Assembly (NCBI GenBank): GCA_963773055.1
Contig: CAVYZL010000006.1
Location: 806,001 to 870,000, forward strand
Reading direction: 5' to 3'
Source: PALSA-612 sp963773055
GTDB lineage: Bacteria > Actinomycetota > Thermoleophilia > Gaiellales > Gaiellaceae
DNA length: 64,000 nt
The translations under genes were made by a program, and so were the position numbers. Shown one piece after another: positions 33,428 to 42,085 of this stretch. The notes beneath the pieces are model-generated. The model was not told where the DNA came from. It saw only the letters and a program-made list of their open reading frames with translations, and ran no database searches. Within the stretch, counting starts at the first letter, position 1. Each line of letters starts with the position of its first letter.

Positions 33428-34710
33428 GCGGCCTGGGCCCCCGGGTGGACGTGCTCGACCCCGGCGAGGAAGCGATCCTCGTCCGGGCCGATCCCGGCGG
33501 CCGACAACGCCTCCGGCGCCAGGAGCACGCTCGCGAGCTCCGCAACGGCCGCCGGCTCGACCGCGTCGATCTCCGCGATCACGCGATCGACCGAAAGGAT
33601 CTCAGTGTCCGTGATCAGCGCCTTGCCGAGCCGTGTCATCCGGTTCGACGTCGACTCCATGGAGAGCACGATGCGTCCCTTGAGGTTCTCCTTCGCTCGT
33701 TCGAGCTCTGCTTCGGTGACGTTTCCCCCGGCGATGTCGGCGACCTGCTCGGCGACGATCTCGAGGCAGGGCGCGACGTTCTCCTCGCGTGTGCCCACGT
33801 AGACGCCGATGTGGCCCGTGTCTGAGTACTGGCCCGCGAACGTGTAGACCGAATAGGCCATCCCACGCTTCTCGCGGATCTCCTGGAAGAGGCGCGAGGA
33901 CGCCGAGCCGCCGAGGATGGCGTCGAGGAGCGAGGCTGCGAAGCGCCTACGGTCGGAGCGTGAGATCCCCGTCCCGCCCACGCAGACGTGGTACTGCTCG
34001 GTGTCCTTCGTCTGGAAGCGGAGGCCCGGCTTCGGCGTCTTCACGAGCGGCTTGCGCACGTGCGTTCGAGACTCGGGTGGCTCGAGACGCTGGTGGGCAC
34101 CGCGTTCGAGGAGCTTCAAGAGCGTGTCGTGGTCGAGCTTTCCAGCCGCGGCGAGCACGATGTTCCCGGCCGTGTACATCTGCCTGTGGTAGCCGGCCAG
34201 CGAACGCCGGGTGACCGACGAGATCACGGACGCGCGCCCGATCACCGGCCGTCCAAGCGCGTGCGTGCCGAAAACGGCCTCTGCGAGCAGGTCGTGGACG
34301 AGGTCCTGGGGCGTGTCCTCGACCATCGCGATCTCTTCCAGCACGACCTCGCGCTCGGAGTCGACGTCGGCGAACGTCGGGGCGAACACCATGTCCGCCA
34401 TCACGTCGATCGCCCGCTCGAGATGGCGGTCGGGGATCCGCGCGTAGACGACCGTGCTCTCGCGTGAGGTGGCGGCATTCAGCTCGCCGCCCATCTCGTC
34501 GAAGATCTCGGCGATCTCCTTCGCCGTGTACGAGCGCGTGCCCTTGAACAGCAGATGCTCGATGAAGTGCGTGACGCCCGCCTTCCCGTCGGGCTCGTCG
34601 CGCGCGCCGGCGCCGATCCAGAAGCCGAGCGAGACCGAGCGGACGCTCGAGACACGTTCGGTGACCAGGCGCTCGCCGGAGTCGAGCTCGGAGAGGACGT
34701 ATTCCTGCAC
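33424..34710 (-). CDS. M16 family zinc peptidase
   Basis: 428-residue pitrilysin/processing-peptidase family protein with the inverted zinc motif HFIEHLLFKG (His-x-x-Glu-His) and the distal Glu in EREVVLEEIAM. The C-terminal half contains the GGSASSRLFQEIREKRGMAYS motif of the second M16 domain. No signal peptide, so cytoplasmic. In many bacteria an M16 gene follows pnp-rpsO; here it is separated from pnp by the cytochrome pair. Confidence 0.93.
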   Translation of the reverse strand: MQEYVLSELDSGERLVTERVSSVRSVSLGFWIGAGARDEPDGKAGVTHFIEHLLFKGTRSYTAKEIAEIFDEMGGELNAATSRESTVVYARIPDRHLERAIDVMADMVFAPTFADVDSEREVVLEEIAMVEDTPQDLVHDLLAEAVFGTHALGRPVIGRASVISSVTRRSLAGYHRQMYTAGNIVLAAAGKLDHDTLLKLLERGAHQRLEPPESRTHVRKPLVKTPKPGLRFQTKDTEQYHVCVGGTGISRSDRRRFAASLLDAILGGSASSRLFQEIREKRGMAYSVYTFAGQYSDTGHIGVYVGTREENVAPCLEIVAEQVADIAGGNVTEAELERAKENLKGRIVLSMESTSNRMTRLGKALITDTEILSVDRVIAEIDAVEPAAVAELASVLLAPEALSAAGIGPDEDRFLAGVEHVHPGAQAA

Positions 34711-34812
34711 GGAGGGATCGTAGCCCTCTCGAGCGGCGCCCTTTCGAGCTAGTCGTGAGGTTTAGGCCAGACGGCGGATGGGATGCAGGACGTGGCCCGC
34801 CGATGCTCCGGC

Positions 34813-34899
34813 ATGCGTCGGATCGGTGTGAACTCGACGTTCGGGCTTGCACTCATCGGGCTGGCGCTCGCGTCGATCCTCGTCAAGGGTATTACGTGA
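34813..34899 (+). CDS. Candidate 28-residue single-helix membrane peptide
   Basis: ATG at 34813, TGA at 34897-34899. The peptide has a short basic start (MRRIGVNS), then an unbroken hydrophobic stretch FGLALIGLALASILV, and a final KGIT: an ideal single transmembrane helix. No clear Shine-Dalgarno is seen. It lies alone on the plus strand in a 192-bp gap between two minus-strand genes. Could be chance, but the composition is unlike the surrounding GC-rich noise frames. Confidence 0.4.
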   Translation: MRRIGVNSTFGLALIGLALASILVKGIT

Positions 34900-34902
34900 T
34901 CC

Positions 34903-35373
34903 CTAGAACCCAAACCGGACCGTCGTGAAGTACCAGTAGGCGGACGTCAGCCAGAGCGTGACGAGCACGGCGGCGAGCGTCCCTCCGACGAGCGGCAGCG
35001 TCCAGCGTGGGTGATCGTGGTCGTGGACGAAGAAGATCTTGACCGCGAACACGCCGTAGACGAACGAGCCGAGGATCGAATGGACGAGCGTGCGCGTGCT
35101 CGACGTGTCGAAGCCGAGGATGAAGATGCAGTGGAATGCGACCGGGAGCGTGCAGAGGAACGCGAGCCGCCCCGACCAGCGGTGCACGCGATTCACGAGC
35201 GGCGGCGAGATCGGGAAGATCCCCTGAAGATGGCCGAAGATCCGCGCCGCGGTCGTCACCTGAACGAAGACCAGGATGATTGCGGCGCTGGCAAACCAAG
35301 CCTTGGCGGCGATCGTCGTCGAGAAGACCGACGTCATGATGTCGGTGTAGGTCGAGTCGACGCTTCCGATCAC
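34903..35373 (-). CDS. DUF6529-like cytochrome b561-type membrane protein
   Basis: 156 residues with four predicted transmembrane helices (about 22-45, 67-88, 97-117 and 128-150). His residues in VNRVHRWSGRL, AFHCIFILGF and TLVHSILGS lie near helix ends, a layout compatible with bis-His heme b binding as in cytochrome b561-like proteins; DUF6529 is the likely family name. It follows the cytochrome c gene by 1 bp, so a small electron-transfer module is plausible. Confidence 0.7.
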   Translation of the reverse strand: MIGSVDSTYTDIMTSVFSTTIAAKAWFASAAIILVFVQVTTAARIFGHLQGIFPISPPLVNRVHRWSGRLAFLCTLPVAFHCIFILGFDTSSTRTLVHSILGSFVYGVFAVKIFFVHDHDHPRWTLPLVGGTLAAVLVTLWLTSAYWYFTTVRFGF

Positions 35374-35374
35374 G

Positions 35375-35761
35375 CTAGGGGCTCTCCTCGAAGAGCTGCG
35401 AGAGGTAGGCGAGGACGTCGTCGAGCTTGCGCCCGGTCACGAGGTCCGGCGGCATCGTCCCGGCCGGGCTCTCGATCTGGGCCTTCGCGGCGGCGAGCGT
35501 GATCGTGTCTCCGACGAGCTTCGGGCCGACGCCGCCCTGGCCCTCGCTGCCATGGCAGGCGGAGCAGGTCTGCGTGTAGACCGTCTGGCCGCGGTACGGA
35601 TCGCCGAGCCGCACGTTGCCGGCGGCGACGTGCGGCACGCCCGGCTTCGCGAGGCTCAGCTGCGCGAGCGTGAAGGCGATCGCCGACACGCCGAGGAAGA
35701 GGCAAAGCGGCAAAACGACGAGCCTGACGACCCGCTTCCGTGGCGTCCGCTCACCGGCCAC
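35375..35761 (-). CDS. Membrane-anchored c-type cytochrome
   Basis: 128 residues: an N-terminal helix (about 11-34) without a clear cleavage site acts as anchor, followed by one class I cytochrome c domain. Heme motif CSACH at 66-70 (Cys66, Cys69, His70), with Met103 in GTMPPDLV as likely sixth ligand. Faces outside the membrane. Co-operonic with the DUF6529-like membrane protein; partner oxidase or reductase not in view. Confidence 0.88.
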   Translation of the reverse strand: MAGERTPRKRVVRLVVLPLCLFLGVSAIAFTLAQLSLAKPGVPHVAAGNVRLGDPYRGQTVYTQTCSACHGSEGQGGVGPKLVGDTITLAAAKAQIESPAGTMPPDLVTGRKLDDVLAYLSQLFEESP

Positions 35762-35811
35762 GGACGGATGGTAATAGGGCGGGCTCGCGCCCGCCCGTGA
35801 GAGAGATCGTG

Positions 35812-35840
35812 TTGGGGACAGGATTCAATCCTGTCCCCAA
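35812..35840. repeat. Perfect 29-bp palindrome downstream of pnp
   Basis: Arms TTGGGGACAGGATT and AATCCTGTCCCCAA are perfect over 14 bp around one C. Its core (GGGACAGGAT and its complement) recurs at 49713-49734. It could act as the pnp terminator, but recurrence suggests a REP-type repeat. Confidence 0.7.
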
Positions 35841-35864
35841 CGCGGTTCCCCAGCGCCGTTCTGT

Positions 35865-38342
35865 CTAGCTCCGGCTGCGCTCGCGGTCTCGACCGCCGCG
35901 ACCGCCGCGGCGGTCACGATCGGTCCGCTCCTCGCGCTCGCGCGGAGGAGCGTTCTTCGCCCGCTCGATCAGCTCTTCGGGCTGGACGAGCGCGCCGTCC
36001 TCGTGCTTGGCGACGAGCTTGAGGCCGATCCGGCCTCGCTCCTTGTCGACCTCCTGCACGATCACGTCGAGCACGTCGCCGCGAGTAATCACGTCCTCGA
36101 TGTGCCCGACACGGCCAGGGCCGACGTTCGACACGTGGAGCAGGCCGTCCGTGCCCTTCTTCAGCTCGACGAACGCGCCGAACTGGGTCGTCTTGACGAC
36201 CTTGCCGGTGTACTCGTCGCCGACCTCTGGGCTCTTCGTGAGCGCCGTGATCGCGGCGATCGCGGCGTCGGACTTCGTGCCCTCGGTCGCGTAGACGAGG
36301 ATCGTCCCGTCCTCCTCGATGTCGATCTGCACGTCGTGGTCGGACTCGAGCGCGCGGATCGTCTCGCCGCCCTTGCCGATCACCATGCCGATGAAGTCGG
36401 GGTCGATCTTGACGGACGAGATGCGCGGTGCGTGGTCTGCGAGCTCGGCCCGAGACTCTGGCATCGCCTCCGCCATCACGTCGAGGATGAACTCGCGCGC
36501 CCGCTTCGCCTGCTCGAGCGCCGAGCGCATGATCTCCTGCGTGACGCCGGTGATCTTGATGTCCATCTGGAGGGCAGTGATCCCCTCGCGGGTGCCGGCG
36601 ACCTTGAAGTCCATGTCGCCGAGGTGGTCCTCCGCTCCCTGGATGTCCGTGAGGATGACGTAGTCGTCGCCCTCCTTGACCAGGCCCATCGCGATCCCGC
36701 TCACCGGCGCCGAGATCGGTACGCCGGCGTCCTGCAGCGCAAGGGTCGAACCGCAGACAGAGCCCATCGACGACGAGCCGTTCGACTCGAGCGTCTCGGA
36801 GACCAGGCGGATCGTGTACGGGAAGTCTTCGGCACTCGGAATGACCGCCGCGAGCGCTCGCTGCGCGAGCGCGCCGTGGCCGATGTCGCGGCGCTTGGGA
36901 CCCCGCATGAATCCGGTCTCCCCGACCGAGAAGGGCGGGAAGTTGTAGTGGTGCATGTACCGGCGCTCGCCCTCGAGCGAGAGGTCGTCGATCCGCTGGC
37001 CTTCCTTAGCCGTGCCGAGCGTGAGCAGCGTCATGATCTGCGTCTGCCCGCGCGTGAAGAGGGCCGAGCCGTGCGTTCTCGGTGAGACGCTCACGTCACA
37101 CGTGACCTGACGGATCTCCTCCGTGCCGCGGCCGTCCGGGCGCCGCTTGTCGACGGCGATCTTCCGCCGCACGAGCTCCTTGTAGAGCGCCTCGCCGGCC
37201 TTCTTCAGCGTCTGCTTCGTGATCGAGTCCTTCGACGTCGGCGCCTCGCTGCCCTCGGTCACGGGGGCGATCGGGAACGGAAGCTGGACGTTCTCGATGA
37301 TGTCGTCGAACAGCAGATGGCGCTTTGCCGACTTGAGCTCCTTCGAGTCCTGCTCCGCGTCGGTCAGCGCCGTCAGCGCGTCCATGAACTGCGCGCGGAC
37401 GGGCTCCATGGCCGCCGCGAGGCGAGCCTCGTCGAGCAGCTGGGCGAGGCTCGATCGAACCTGCGTCAGCCGGGTGATGTCCTCTTCGGTCGACGTCATC
37501 GTCAGCGGTGCGCACAGGTCGGCCTGGAGCTCCTCGATCACTGTGGCGGCGTCCTTCAGGCCATGCGTCGCGATCTGCTCGGCGATGCGCGAGCCGTGGG
37601 CGGCGCGGAGCTCCGCCGTCAGCGACTCGTCGAGCCACTTCGGCTTGCCGGCTTTCTCGCGGAGATCCTCCTGTGCCTCACAGAGCTTGACGATCTTGCG
37701 GTGTGCCTTCTCGAGCGCCTCGAGCAGGACGTCCTCCGGCACCTGGTTCGCGCCGGCCTCGACCATCGTCAGGCCGTCCTTCGTGCCGACGACGATCAGG
37801 TCGAGCTCACTTTCGTCGGTGGCCTCGAGCGACGGATTGACGACGAGCTCGCCCCCGACCAGGCCGATCCGGACGGCGCCGACCGGGCCTGCGAACGGCA
37901 GCGATGAGATCATCAAGGCCGCCGAGGCACCGTTGATGCAGAGGATGTCGTGCGGCGTGATCATGTCGGCGGACAGCACCGTGCAGATCACCTGCACCTC
38001 GTTCCTGAAGCCCTTCGGCCAGAGCGGCCGGATCGGGCGGTCGATCATTCGTGCCGTGAGCGTGGCACGCTCCGTTGCGCGGCCCTCTCGCTTGAAGAAA
38101 CCACCGGGGATCTTGCCGGCGGCGTACATCTTCTCTTCGACGTCGACGGTGAGCGGGAAGAAGTCCTGGCCCTCGCGCGCCTCCTGGCGACCCTGAGCGG
38201 TGGCGAGCACCATCGTGTCCCCGGAGCGGACGACGACTGCGCCGTCGGCCTGCTTCGCGAGCTTGCCGGTCTCGAAGACGATCTCCTGACCGCCCACGGT
38301 CACCGAGACCGACGTCGTGCTGTCGGTCGTGTTCGTATTCAT
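35865..38342 (-). CDS. pnp: Polyribonucleotide nucleotidyltransferase (PNPase)
   Basis: 3'-5' phosphorolytic exoribonuclease. 825 residues: two RNase PH domains with a helical linker, a KH domain (VIGKGGETIRALE), an S1 domain (EYTGKVVKTTQFGAFVELKKG) and a basic, Arg/Gly-rich tail (DRRGGRGGRDRERSRS) typical of actinobacterial PNPases. The ATG at 38342 is preferred because GGAGGAA lies 5 nt upstream; the frame extends four codons further. It follows rpsO with a long imperfect hairpin between them, recalling the autoregulated rpsO-pnp arrangement of E. coli. Confidence 0.97.
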   Translation of the reverse strand: MNTNTTDSTTSVSVTVGGQEIVFETGKLAKQADGAVVVRSGDTMVLATAQGRQEAREGQDFFPLTVDVEEKMYAAGKIPGGFFKREGRATERATLTARMIDRPIRPLWPKGFRNEVQVICTVLSADMITPHDILCINGASAALMISSLPFAGPVGAVRIGLVGGELVVNPSLEATDESELDLIVVGTKDGLTMVEAGANQVPEDVLLEALEKAHRKIVKLCEAQEDLREKAGKPKWLDESLTAELRAAHGSRIAEQIATHGLKDAATVIEELQADLCAPLTMTSTEEDITRLTQVRSSLAQLLDEARLAAAMEPVRAQFMDALTALTDAEQDSKELKSAKRHLLFDDIIENVQLPFPIAPVTEGSEAPTSKDSITKQTLKKAGEALYKELVRRKIAVDKRRPDGRGTEEIRQVTCDVSVSPRTHGSALFTRGQTQIMTLLTLGTAKEGQRIDDLSLEGERRYMHHYNFPPFSVGETGFMRGPKRRDIGHGALAQRALAAVIPSAEDFPYTIRLVSETLESNGSSSMGSVCGSTLALQDAGVPISAPVSGIAMGLVKEGDDYVILTDIQGAEDHLGDMDFKVAGTREGITALQMDIKITGVTQEIMRSALEQAKRAREFILDVMAEAMPESRAELADHAPRISSVKIDPDFIGMVIGKGGETIRALESDHDVQIDIEEDGTILVYATEGTKSDAAIAAITALTKSPEVGDEYTGKVVKTTQFGAFVELKKGTDGLLHVSNVGPGRVGHIEDVITRGDVLDVIVQEVDKERGRIGLKLVAKHEDGALVQPEELIERAKNAPPREREERTDRDRRGGRGGRDRERSRS

Positions 38343-38370
38343 GTGTTCCTCCACGTCTTGCTTCGTGGAG

Positions 38371-38430
38371 AGTGGAGGTTTGAGGGAGCCTCGGCGGTGA
38401 CATCTCGGGGCTCGCTCAAACTTCCACCCT
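38371..38430 (-). promoter_or_regulatory. Long hairpin between rpsO and pnp
   Basis: Arms 38371-38390 and 38409-38430 pair over about 20 bp with two mismatches around an 18-nt loop. In E. coli a similar stem in the pnp leader is cut by RNase III and then used by PNPase to repress its own synthesis. The structure is seen; the mechanism here is inferred. Confidence 0.6.
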
Positions 38431-38450
38431 CCCGTTTCTGCGGCTCGTGC

Positions 38451-38720
38451 CTATCTTCGCAGGCCGAGCTCCTTGATGAGGGCGCGGTAGCCCTCGAGAT
38501 TCGTGCGCTGGAGGTAGTCGAGCAGCCTGCGGCGCCGCCCGACGAGCTTCAGCAGGCCACGCCGCGAGTGGTGGTCCTTCTTGTGCGTGCGCAGGTGCTC
38601 CGTCAGCTCGGTGATGCGGGTCGTCAGGAGCGCGATCTGGACCTCGGCCGAGCCGGTGTCCTTCTCGTGCTTCCCGTGCTTGCCGACGATCTCCAGCTTT
38701 GCTTCGTTCGTCAGGGTCAT
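38451..38720 (-). CDS. rpsO: 30S ribosomal protein S15
   Basis: 89 residues, full length: HEKDTGSAEVQIALLTTRI, then HKKDHHSRRGLLKLVGRRRR and LLDYLQRTNLEGYRALI. Binds 16S rRNA early in platform assembly. The ATG at 38720 gives the standard length; the longer frame upstream is a shadow. Located between ribF and pnp as in most bacteria. Confidence 0.98.
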   Translation of the reverse strand: MTLTNEAKLEIVGKHGKHEKDTGSAEVQIALLTTRITELTEHLRTHKKDHHSRRGLLKLVGRRRRLLDYLQRTNLEGYRALIKELGLRR

Positions 38721-38829
38721 GGCACCTCCGGTCGTAGCGACGTCTCCGCGATTCCCGCTTCGCGCTACGTGACCCAGTGCGCCGCGTGGCCGGAATCCGG
38801 TCTGCGACCAGGGTAGCAGCCTAGCTTCG

Positions 38830-39696
38830 TCACACCGGGCGGTTCGCCGCCCTCGTCGCCTCGACGTCGCGCGCAATCTGCTCGACGAGCGCCTCTTCGC
38901 TGTCGAACGCCCGCTCGTCGCGGAGCCGCTGCCAGAGCTCGACGACGAGCCGCTGGCCGTACAGGTCATCGTCGTAGTCGAGGAGGTGCGCCTCGATCCG
39001 CCGCTCGGTGCCGCCGTAGTGCGGGTTGAGGCCGATCGAGATCGCCGCCCTCGTGCCGAGCGCGAACCCGGCGTAAATGCCGTTCTGCGGCACGAGCAGC
39101 CCTGGCTCGACGGCGACGTTCGCGGTCGGGAAGCCAAGCGTTCCGCCCCGCTCGTCGCCGACCACGACCGTTCCGTCCACTTCGGGAGGCCGGCCGAGCA
39201 TCGCGGCTGCGCCTGTGACGTCGCCCGCCTGGAGCAGGTCGCGGATCGCCGTCGACGAGATGTCGTCTGCGATCGGTGCGACGCGGACCTCGAGCCCAAG
39301 CTCTTCAAGCAGCGCCAGATTCCCGCGACGCCTGTGCCCGAAGCGGAAGCCTTCGCCGGCGACGATCACCTCGGCGCCGATCGCCCGAAGGTGCGTCTCC
39401 ACAAACTCCTCAGGCTCGAGCTGCTGGAGGTCGTGGGTGAAGGCGAGCACGACGGTCTCCTCCACTCCGGCGGCGGCGAGTAGCTCGAGGCGCCGCTCGA
39501 GCGTCGTCAAGAGGTCGACGCCGTAGCCGAGAACGATGCGCGGGTGGGGGTCGAACGTGAGCACCGTCGGCATCAGGCCAGTGGCGACGAGCGCCTCGAG
39601 CACGTGGCGGTGCCCGAGATGGACGCCGTCGAACGAGCCGATCGCAACCGCGCGCTGCCGTCGCTCGAGCTCGCCAGGCGCATGGACGACGTTCAA
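38830..39696 (-). CDS. ribF: Bifunctional riboflavin kinase/FAD synthetase
   Basis: 288 residues. The N-terminal FAD synthetase domain has AIGSFDGVHLGHRHVL and VVAGEGFRFGHRRRG, then SSTAIRDLL. The C-terminal riboflavin kinase domain has GTLGFPTANV and NGIYAGF. Makes FMN and FAD. The ATG overlaps the truB stop by 4 bp; order truB-ribF-rpsO-pnp is canonical. Confidence 0.95.
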   Translation of the reverse strand: MNVVHAPGELERRQRAVAIGSFDGVHLGHRHVLEALVATGLMPTVLTFDPHPRIVLGYGVDLLTTLERRLELLAAAGVEETVVLAFTHDLQQLEPEEFVETHLRAIGAEVIVAGEGFRFGHRRRGNLALLEELGLEVRVAPIADDISSTAIRDLLQAGDVTGAAAMLGRPPEVDGTVVVGDERGGTLGFPTANVAVEPGLLVPQNGIYAGFALGTRAAISIGLNPHYGGTERRIEAHLLDYDDDLYGQRLVVELWQRLRDERAFDSEEALVEQIARDVEATRAANRPV

Positions 39697-40472
39697 GGCA
39701 TGACCGTGCCGTTGACCGCGACCAGCTCGCCCTCGAGCAAGGCCCGCACGGGCTCTTCGAGCTGCCGCCGGCCTGTGCGGATCGCGACAGCCTCGTCGTC
39801 GGAGACCGTGACCGCAGGCAGGAACGGGAGCGCGTCCGCCGGCGCGAGGATCCGCTCCTCGTCGGCGTCCGAAAGCCTGAACGGCCCGACCTCGGTACGC
39901 CTGAGCGTCCGGCAGTGGCCGCCGAGGACGTCCGCGATCGCGCGCACGTACGTGCCGCTCGAGACGGCCAGCTCGAGCGTCGCCACGCCTTCCTCGTAGC
40001 CGTGGAGCGTTGCCTCGTGGACGGTCGAGGCGCGCGAAGGCATCTCGACCTGCTCGCCCCGCCTGAACCGGCGGTAGGCGCGCTCGCCGTCGATCTTCAC
40101 CGCCGACGCCCGTGGCACGGGAAGCTCGATCTCGCCGCGTAATGACGCGAGCCGCACCGCGAGCTCGGCGGGAGAAGGCGGCGCGAGCTCCTCGACGACC
40201 TCGCCCTCGGGATCGCCGGTCGCGGTGTCCGCGACCGAGAGGTCGATCTCCGTCACGTAGCGCTTGTCGAGCCCGACGAGATACTGCGCGAGGCGCGTCG
40301 CGGAGCCGAGCAGCACGAGCAGGAGCCCACTCGCGAACGGGTCGAGCGTCCCGGCGTGGCCGGCGCGCGCACCCGTCCGGTTGCGAAGGCGGCGGACGAT
40401 GGCGAACGAGGACGGCCCGGCCGGCTTGTCCACGAGGACGAGCCCCGTCGGACTAAGCGCTCGTGGTGGCAC
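39693..40472 (-). CDS. truB: tRNA pseudouridine-55 synthase TruB
   Basis: 259 residues. VLVDKPAGPSSFAIVRRLR, then the catalytic Asp in GHAGTLDPFASGLLLVLLG, the SGTYVRAIADVLG motif, and a short PUA-like end. Isomerises U55 in the tRNA T-loop. The GTG start at 40472 overlaps the 3' end of the DHH phosphoesterase frame. Confidence 0.95.
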   Translation of the reverse strand: MPPRALSPTGLVLVDKPAGPSSFAIVRRLRNRTGARAGHAGTLDPFASGLLLVLLGSATRLAQYLVGLDKRYVTEIDLSVADTATGDPEGEVVEELAPPSPAELAVRLASLRGEIELPVPRASAVKIDGERAYRRFRRGEQVEMPSRASTVHEATLHGYEEGVATLELAVSSGTYVRAIADVLGGHCRTLRRTEVGPFRLSDADEERILAPADALPFLPAVTVSDDEAVAIRTGRRQLEEPVRALLEGELVAVNGTVMP

Positions 40473-41459
40473 TGCGCGAACTGCCTCGCGGATGAACGGC
40501 GGCGATCTCCTCGACCGACTCGGCGCTCGAGAAGCCGGCGGCCTGCCGGTGCCCGCCGCCTCCTCGCTGGCGCGCGATCGCCGACACGTCGAGCTCGTCG
40601 CTCGACGCGCGCATGCTCACGCGCCGTTTTGCGTCCGGCGGCTCGGGCGGCTCGCGGATGACCGCGGCCATCTCCGTCCCGTCGACCGCGCGGAGGTAGT
40701 CGATGATCCCCTCCGCGTACTCCTCCCCCACGCCGAGCTCCTGGAAGTCCGTGCGCAGGAGATGCGAGATGACGAGCCGACCGCCCTCGAGGATCTCCGC
40801 GCGCTCGAGCGCGCGCGCGAGCAGCTTGAACTTCGCGAACTCGACCGACTCGTAGATCCCTTGGAACACGCGGTGGACATCGACTCCCGCCTCGACGAGG
40901 TCTGCGGCGAGACGAAGCGCCTTCGGCGTCGTGTTCGTGTACTGGAAGCGCCCCGTGTCGGTGACGAGCGCGACGTAGAGCGCTTCGCGCGATGGCGGGC
41001 GTCAGCTCGACGCCGAGCGCGCGGAGGATGTCGCGGACGATCTCGCCCGTCGAGGACGCGTCGGCCACGAGGAGGTTGATCTCGGCGAAGGCACTGTTGT
41101 CATGGTGGTGGTCGATGTCGAGCGAGAGCGGCACGTTCCCGACGAGACCCGCCGCCGGCGCTCATGCGCTGGACGTTCGCGCAGTCGAGCGCGACGAGCA
41201 CGCGCTCGCCGGCGTCGTCCGGGAGCTCGCGTCTGATCTCGTCGTGGGCGAGGAACGCAAACTCGGCGGGCGGGTCGGTGTCGCCGCCGAGGTACATGAC
41301 GACGTCCTTGCCGAGCCCCTGGAGCGCCCGTCCGAGCCCGAGGATCGAGCCGATCGCGTCGCCGTCCGGGTTCTCGTGCGTGACGAGAAGGAACCGGTCG
41401 TGGCCGCGCAGCGCGTCCGCGACACGCGCGAGGTCAGTCGTCGCCTGGGTCGAGCTCAT
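40453..41459 (-). CDS. nrnA: DHH-family phosphoesterase (NrnA-type), broken by two frameshifts
   Basis: Oligoribonuclease/pAp-phosphatase-like protein with DHH and DHHA1 domains. Segments in three frames join into one family member: FLLVTHENPDGDAIGSILGL to NVQRMS; then VPLSLDIDHHHDNSAFAEIN to TPAIARSAL; then YVALVTDTGRFQYTNTTPKA to RQRGGGGHRQAAGF. The breaks are near 41150 (GGC-rich run) and near 40985. Full-length homologues lie between rbfA and truB, exactly as here. The gene is dispensable in many bacteria, so decay is possible, but base errors are as likely. Confidence 0.78.
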
Positions 41460-41779
41460 CGATCAACTTTGACATCCGGACGCCCTCGGCGACGGTGGGG
41501 TCGTACTCGAACGTCAAGGTCGGCGTGTGCTTGAGGCGAAGCTGACGTGCGATCCGCGCCTGCAGCAGCCCGTGCGCGGCAGTCGAAACCCTCGAGCGCC
41601 TTCTCGCGCTTGCGGTCGGAGCCGAGGACACTGACGAACACCGTCGCGTGACGCAGATCGCGTGACGTGCTCACTCCCGTCACCGTGACGAAGCCGATCC
41701 GCGGATCCTTGAGCTCGGGCAGCGTGTCCGAGACGACCTCGCGTAAGGCCTCGTTCACCTTGCGCATCCGCTCAGGCAT
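41434..41779 (-). CDS. rbfA: Ribosome-binding factor A, frameshifted
   Basis: 30S maturation factor with a type-II KH fold. RMRKVNEALREVVSDTLPEL, then PRIGFVTVTGVSTSRDLRHA and FVSVLGS come from the frame starting at 41779. After EKALEGFD the frame changes and resumes with AAHGLLQARIARQLRLKHTP and TLTFEYDPTVAEG to the stop at 41434. One extra base near 41580 would explain it. The order infB-DUF503-rbfA-nrnA-truB is standard. Confidence 0.82.
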
Positions 41780-42071
41780 CGAGCGCGACCACCTCCCGTT
41801 CGCAACGGACGAGCTCGTACTCCTGCGCGCCGAGATAGCGCTCGGCGGCGTCGAGCAGCTCGAGCAGCTCCCTGTGTCCCACGGAGACGCACGCCATGGT
41901 CAACTCGGCCCGTTGCCAGAGGTCGTGATGGTCGACCTCTGCGACCGACGCGCCGAAGCGGTTCTGGAGCTGCTCCTTCGCGGACTTCACATGCCTTCGC
42001 TTGTGTTTGAGCGAGCCCGCTTCGGGAAAGTGGAGCTCGATCTGAAGGATGCCGACGTAGCCGGCGCCCAT
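41772..42071 (-). CDS. DUF503 family protein
   Basis: 99 residues: YVGILQIELHFPEAGSLKHK, then KRRHVKSAKEQLQNRFGASV and AEVDHHDLWQRAEL, the pattern of DUF503 (YlxP-like) proteins that sit between infB and rbfA and are thought to assist translation. The ATG at 42071 starts the conserved region. Stop overlaps the rbfA start. Confidence 0.9.
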   Translation of the reverse strand: MGAGYVGILQIELHFPEAGSLKHKRRHVKSAKEQLQNRFGASVAEVDHHDLWQRAELTMACVSVGHRELLELLDAAERYLGAQEYELVRCEREVVALDA

Positions 42072-42085
42072 CGGCCGGTCGGCCT

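Noticed and set aside
40453..40520. A natural nrnA-truB gene fusion, since the frame of the expected nrnA end runs into truB
   Set aside because: The usual NrnA ending could be read in the truB frame, but a normal stop at 40453 and the truB GTG at 40472 give the common overlapping arrangement.
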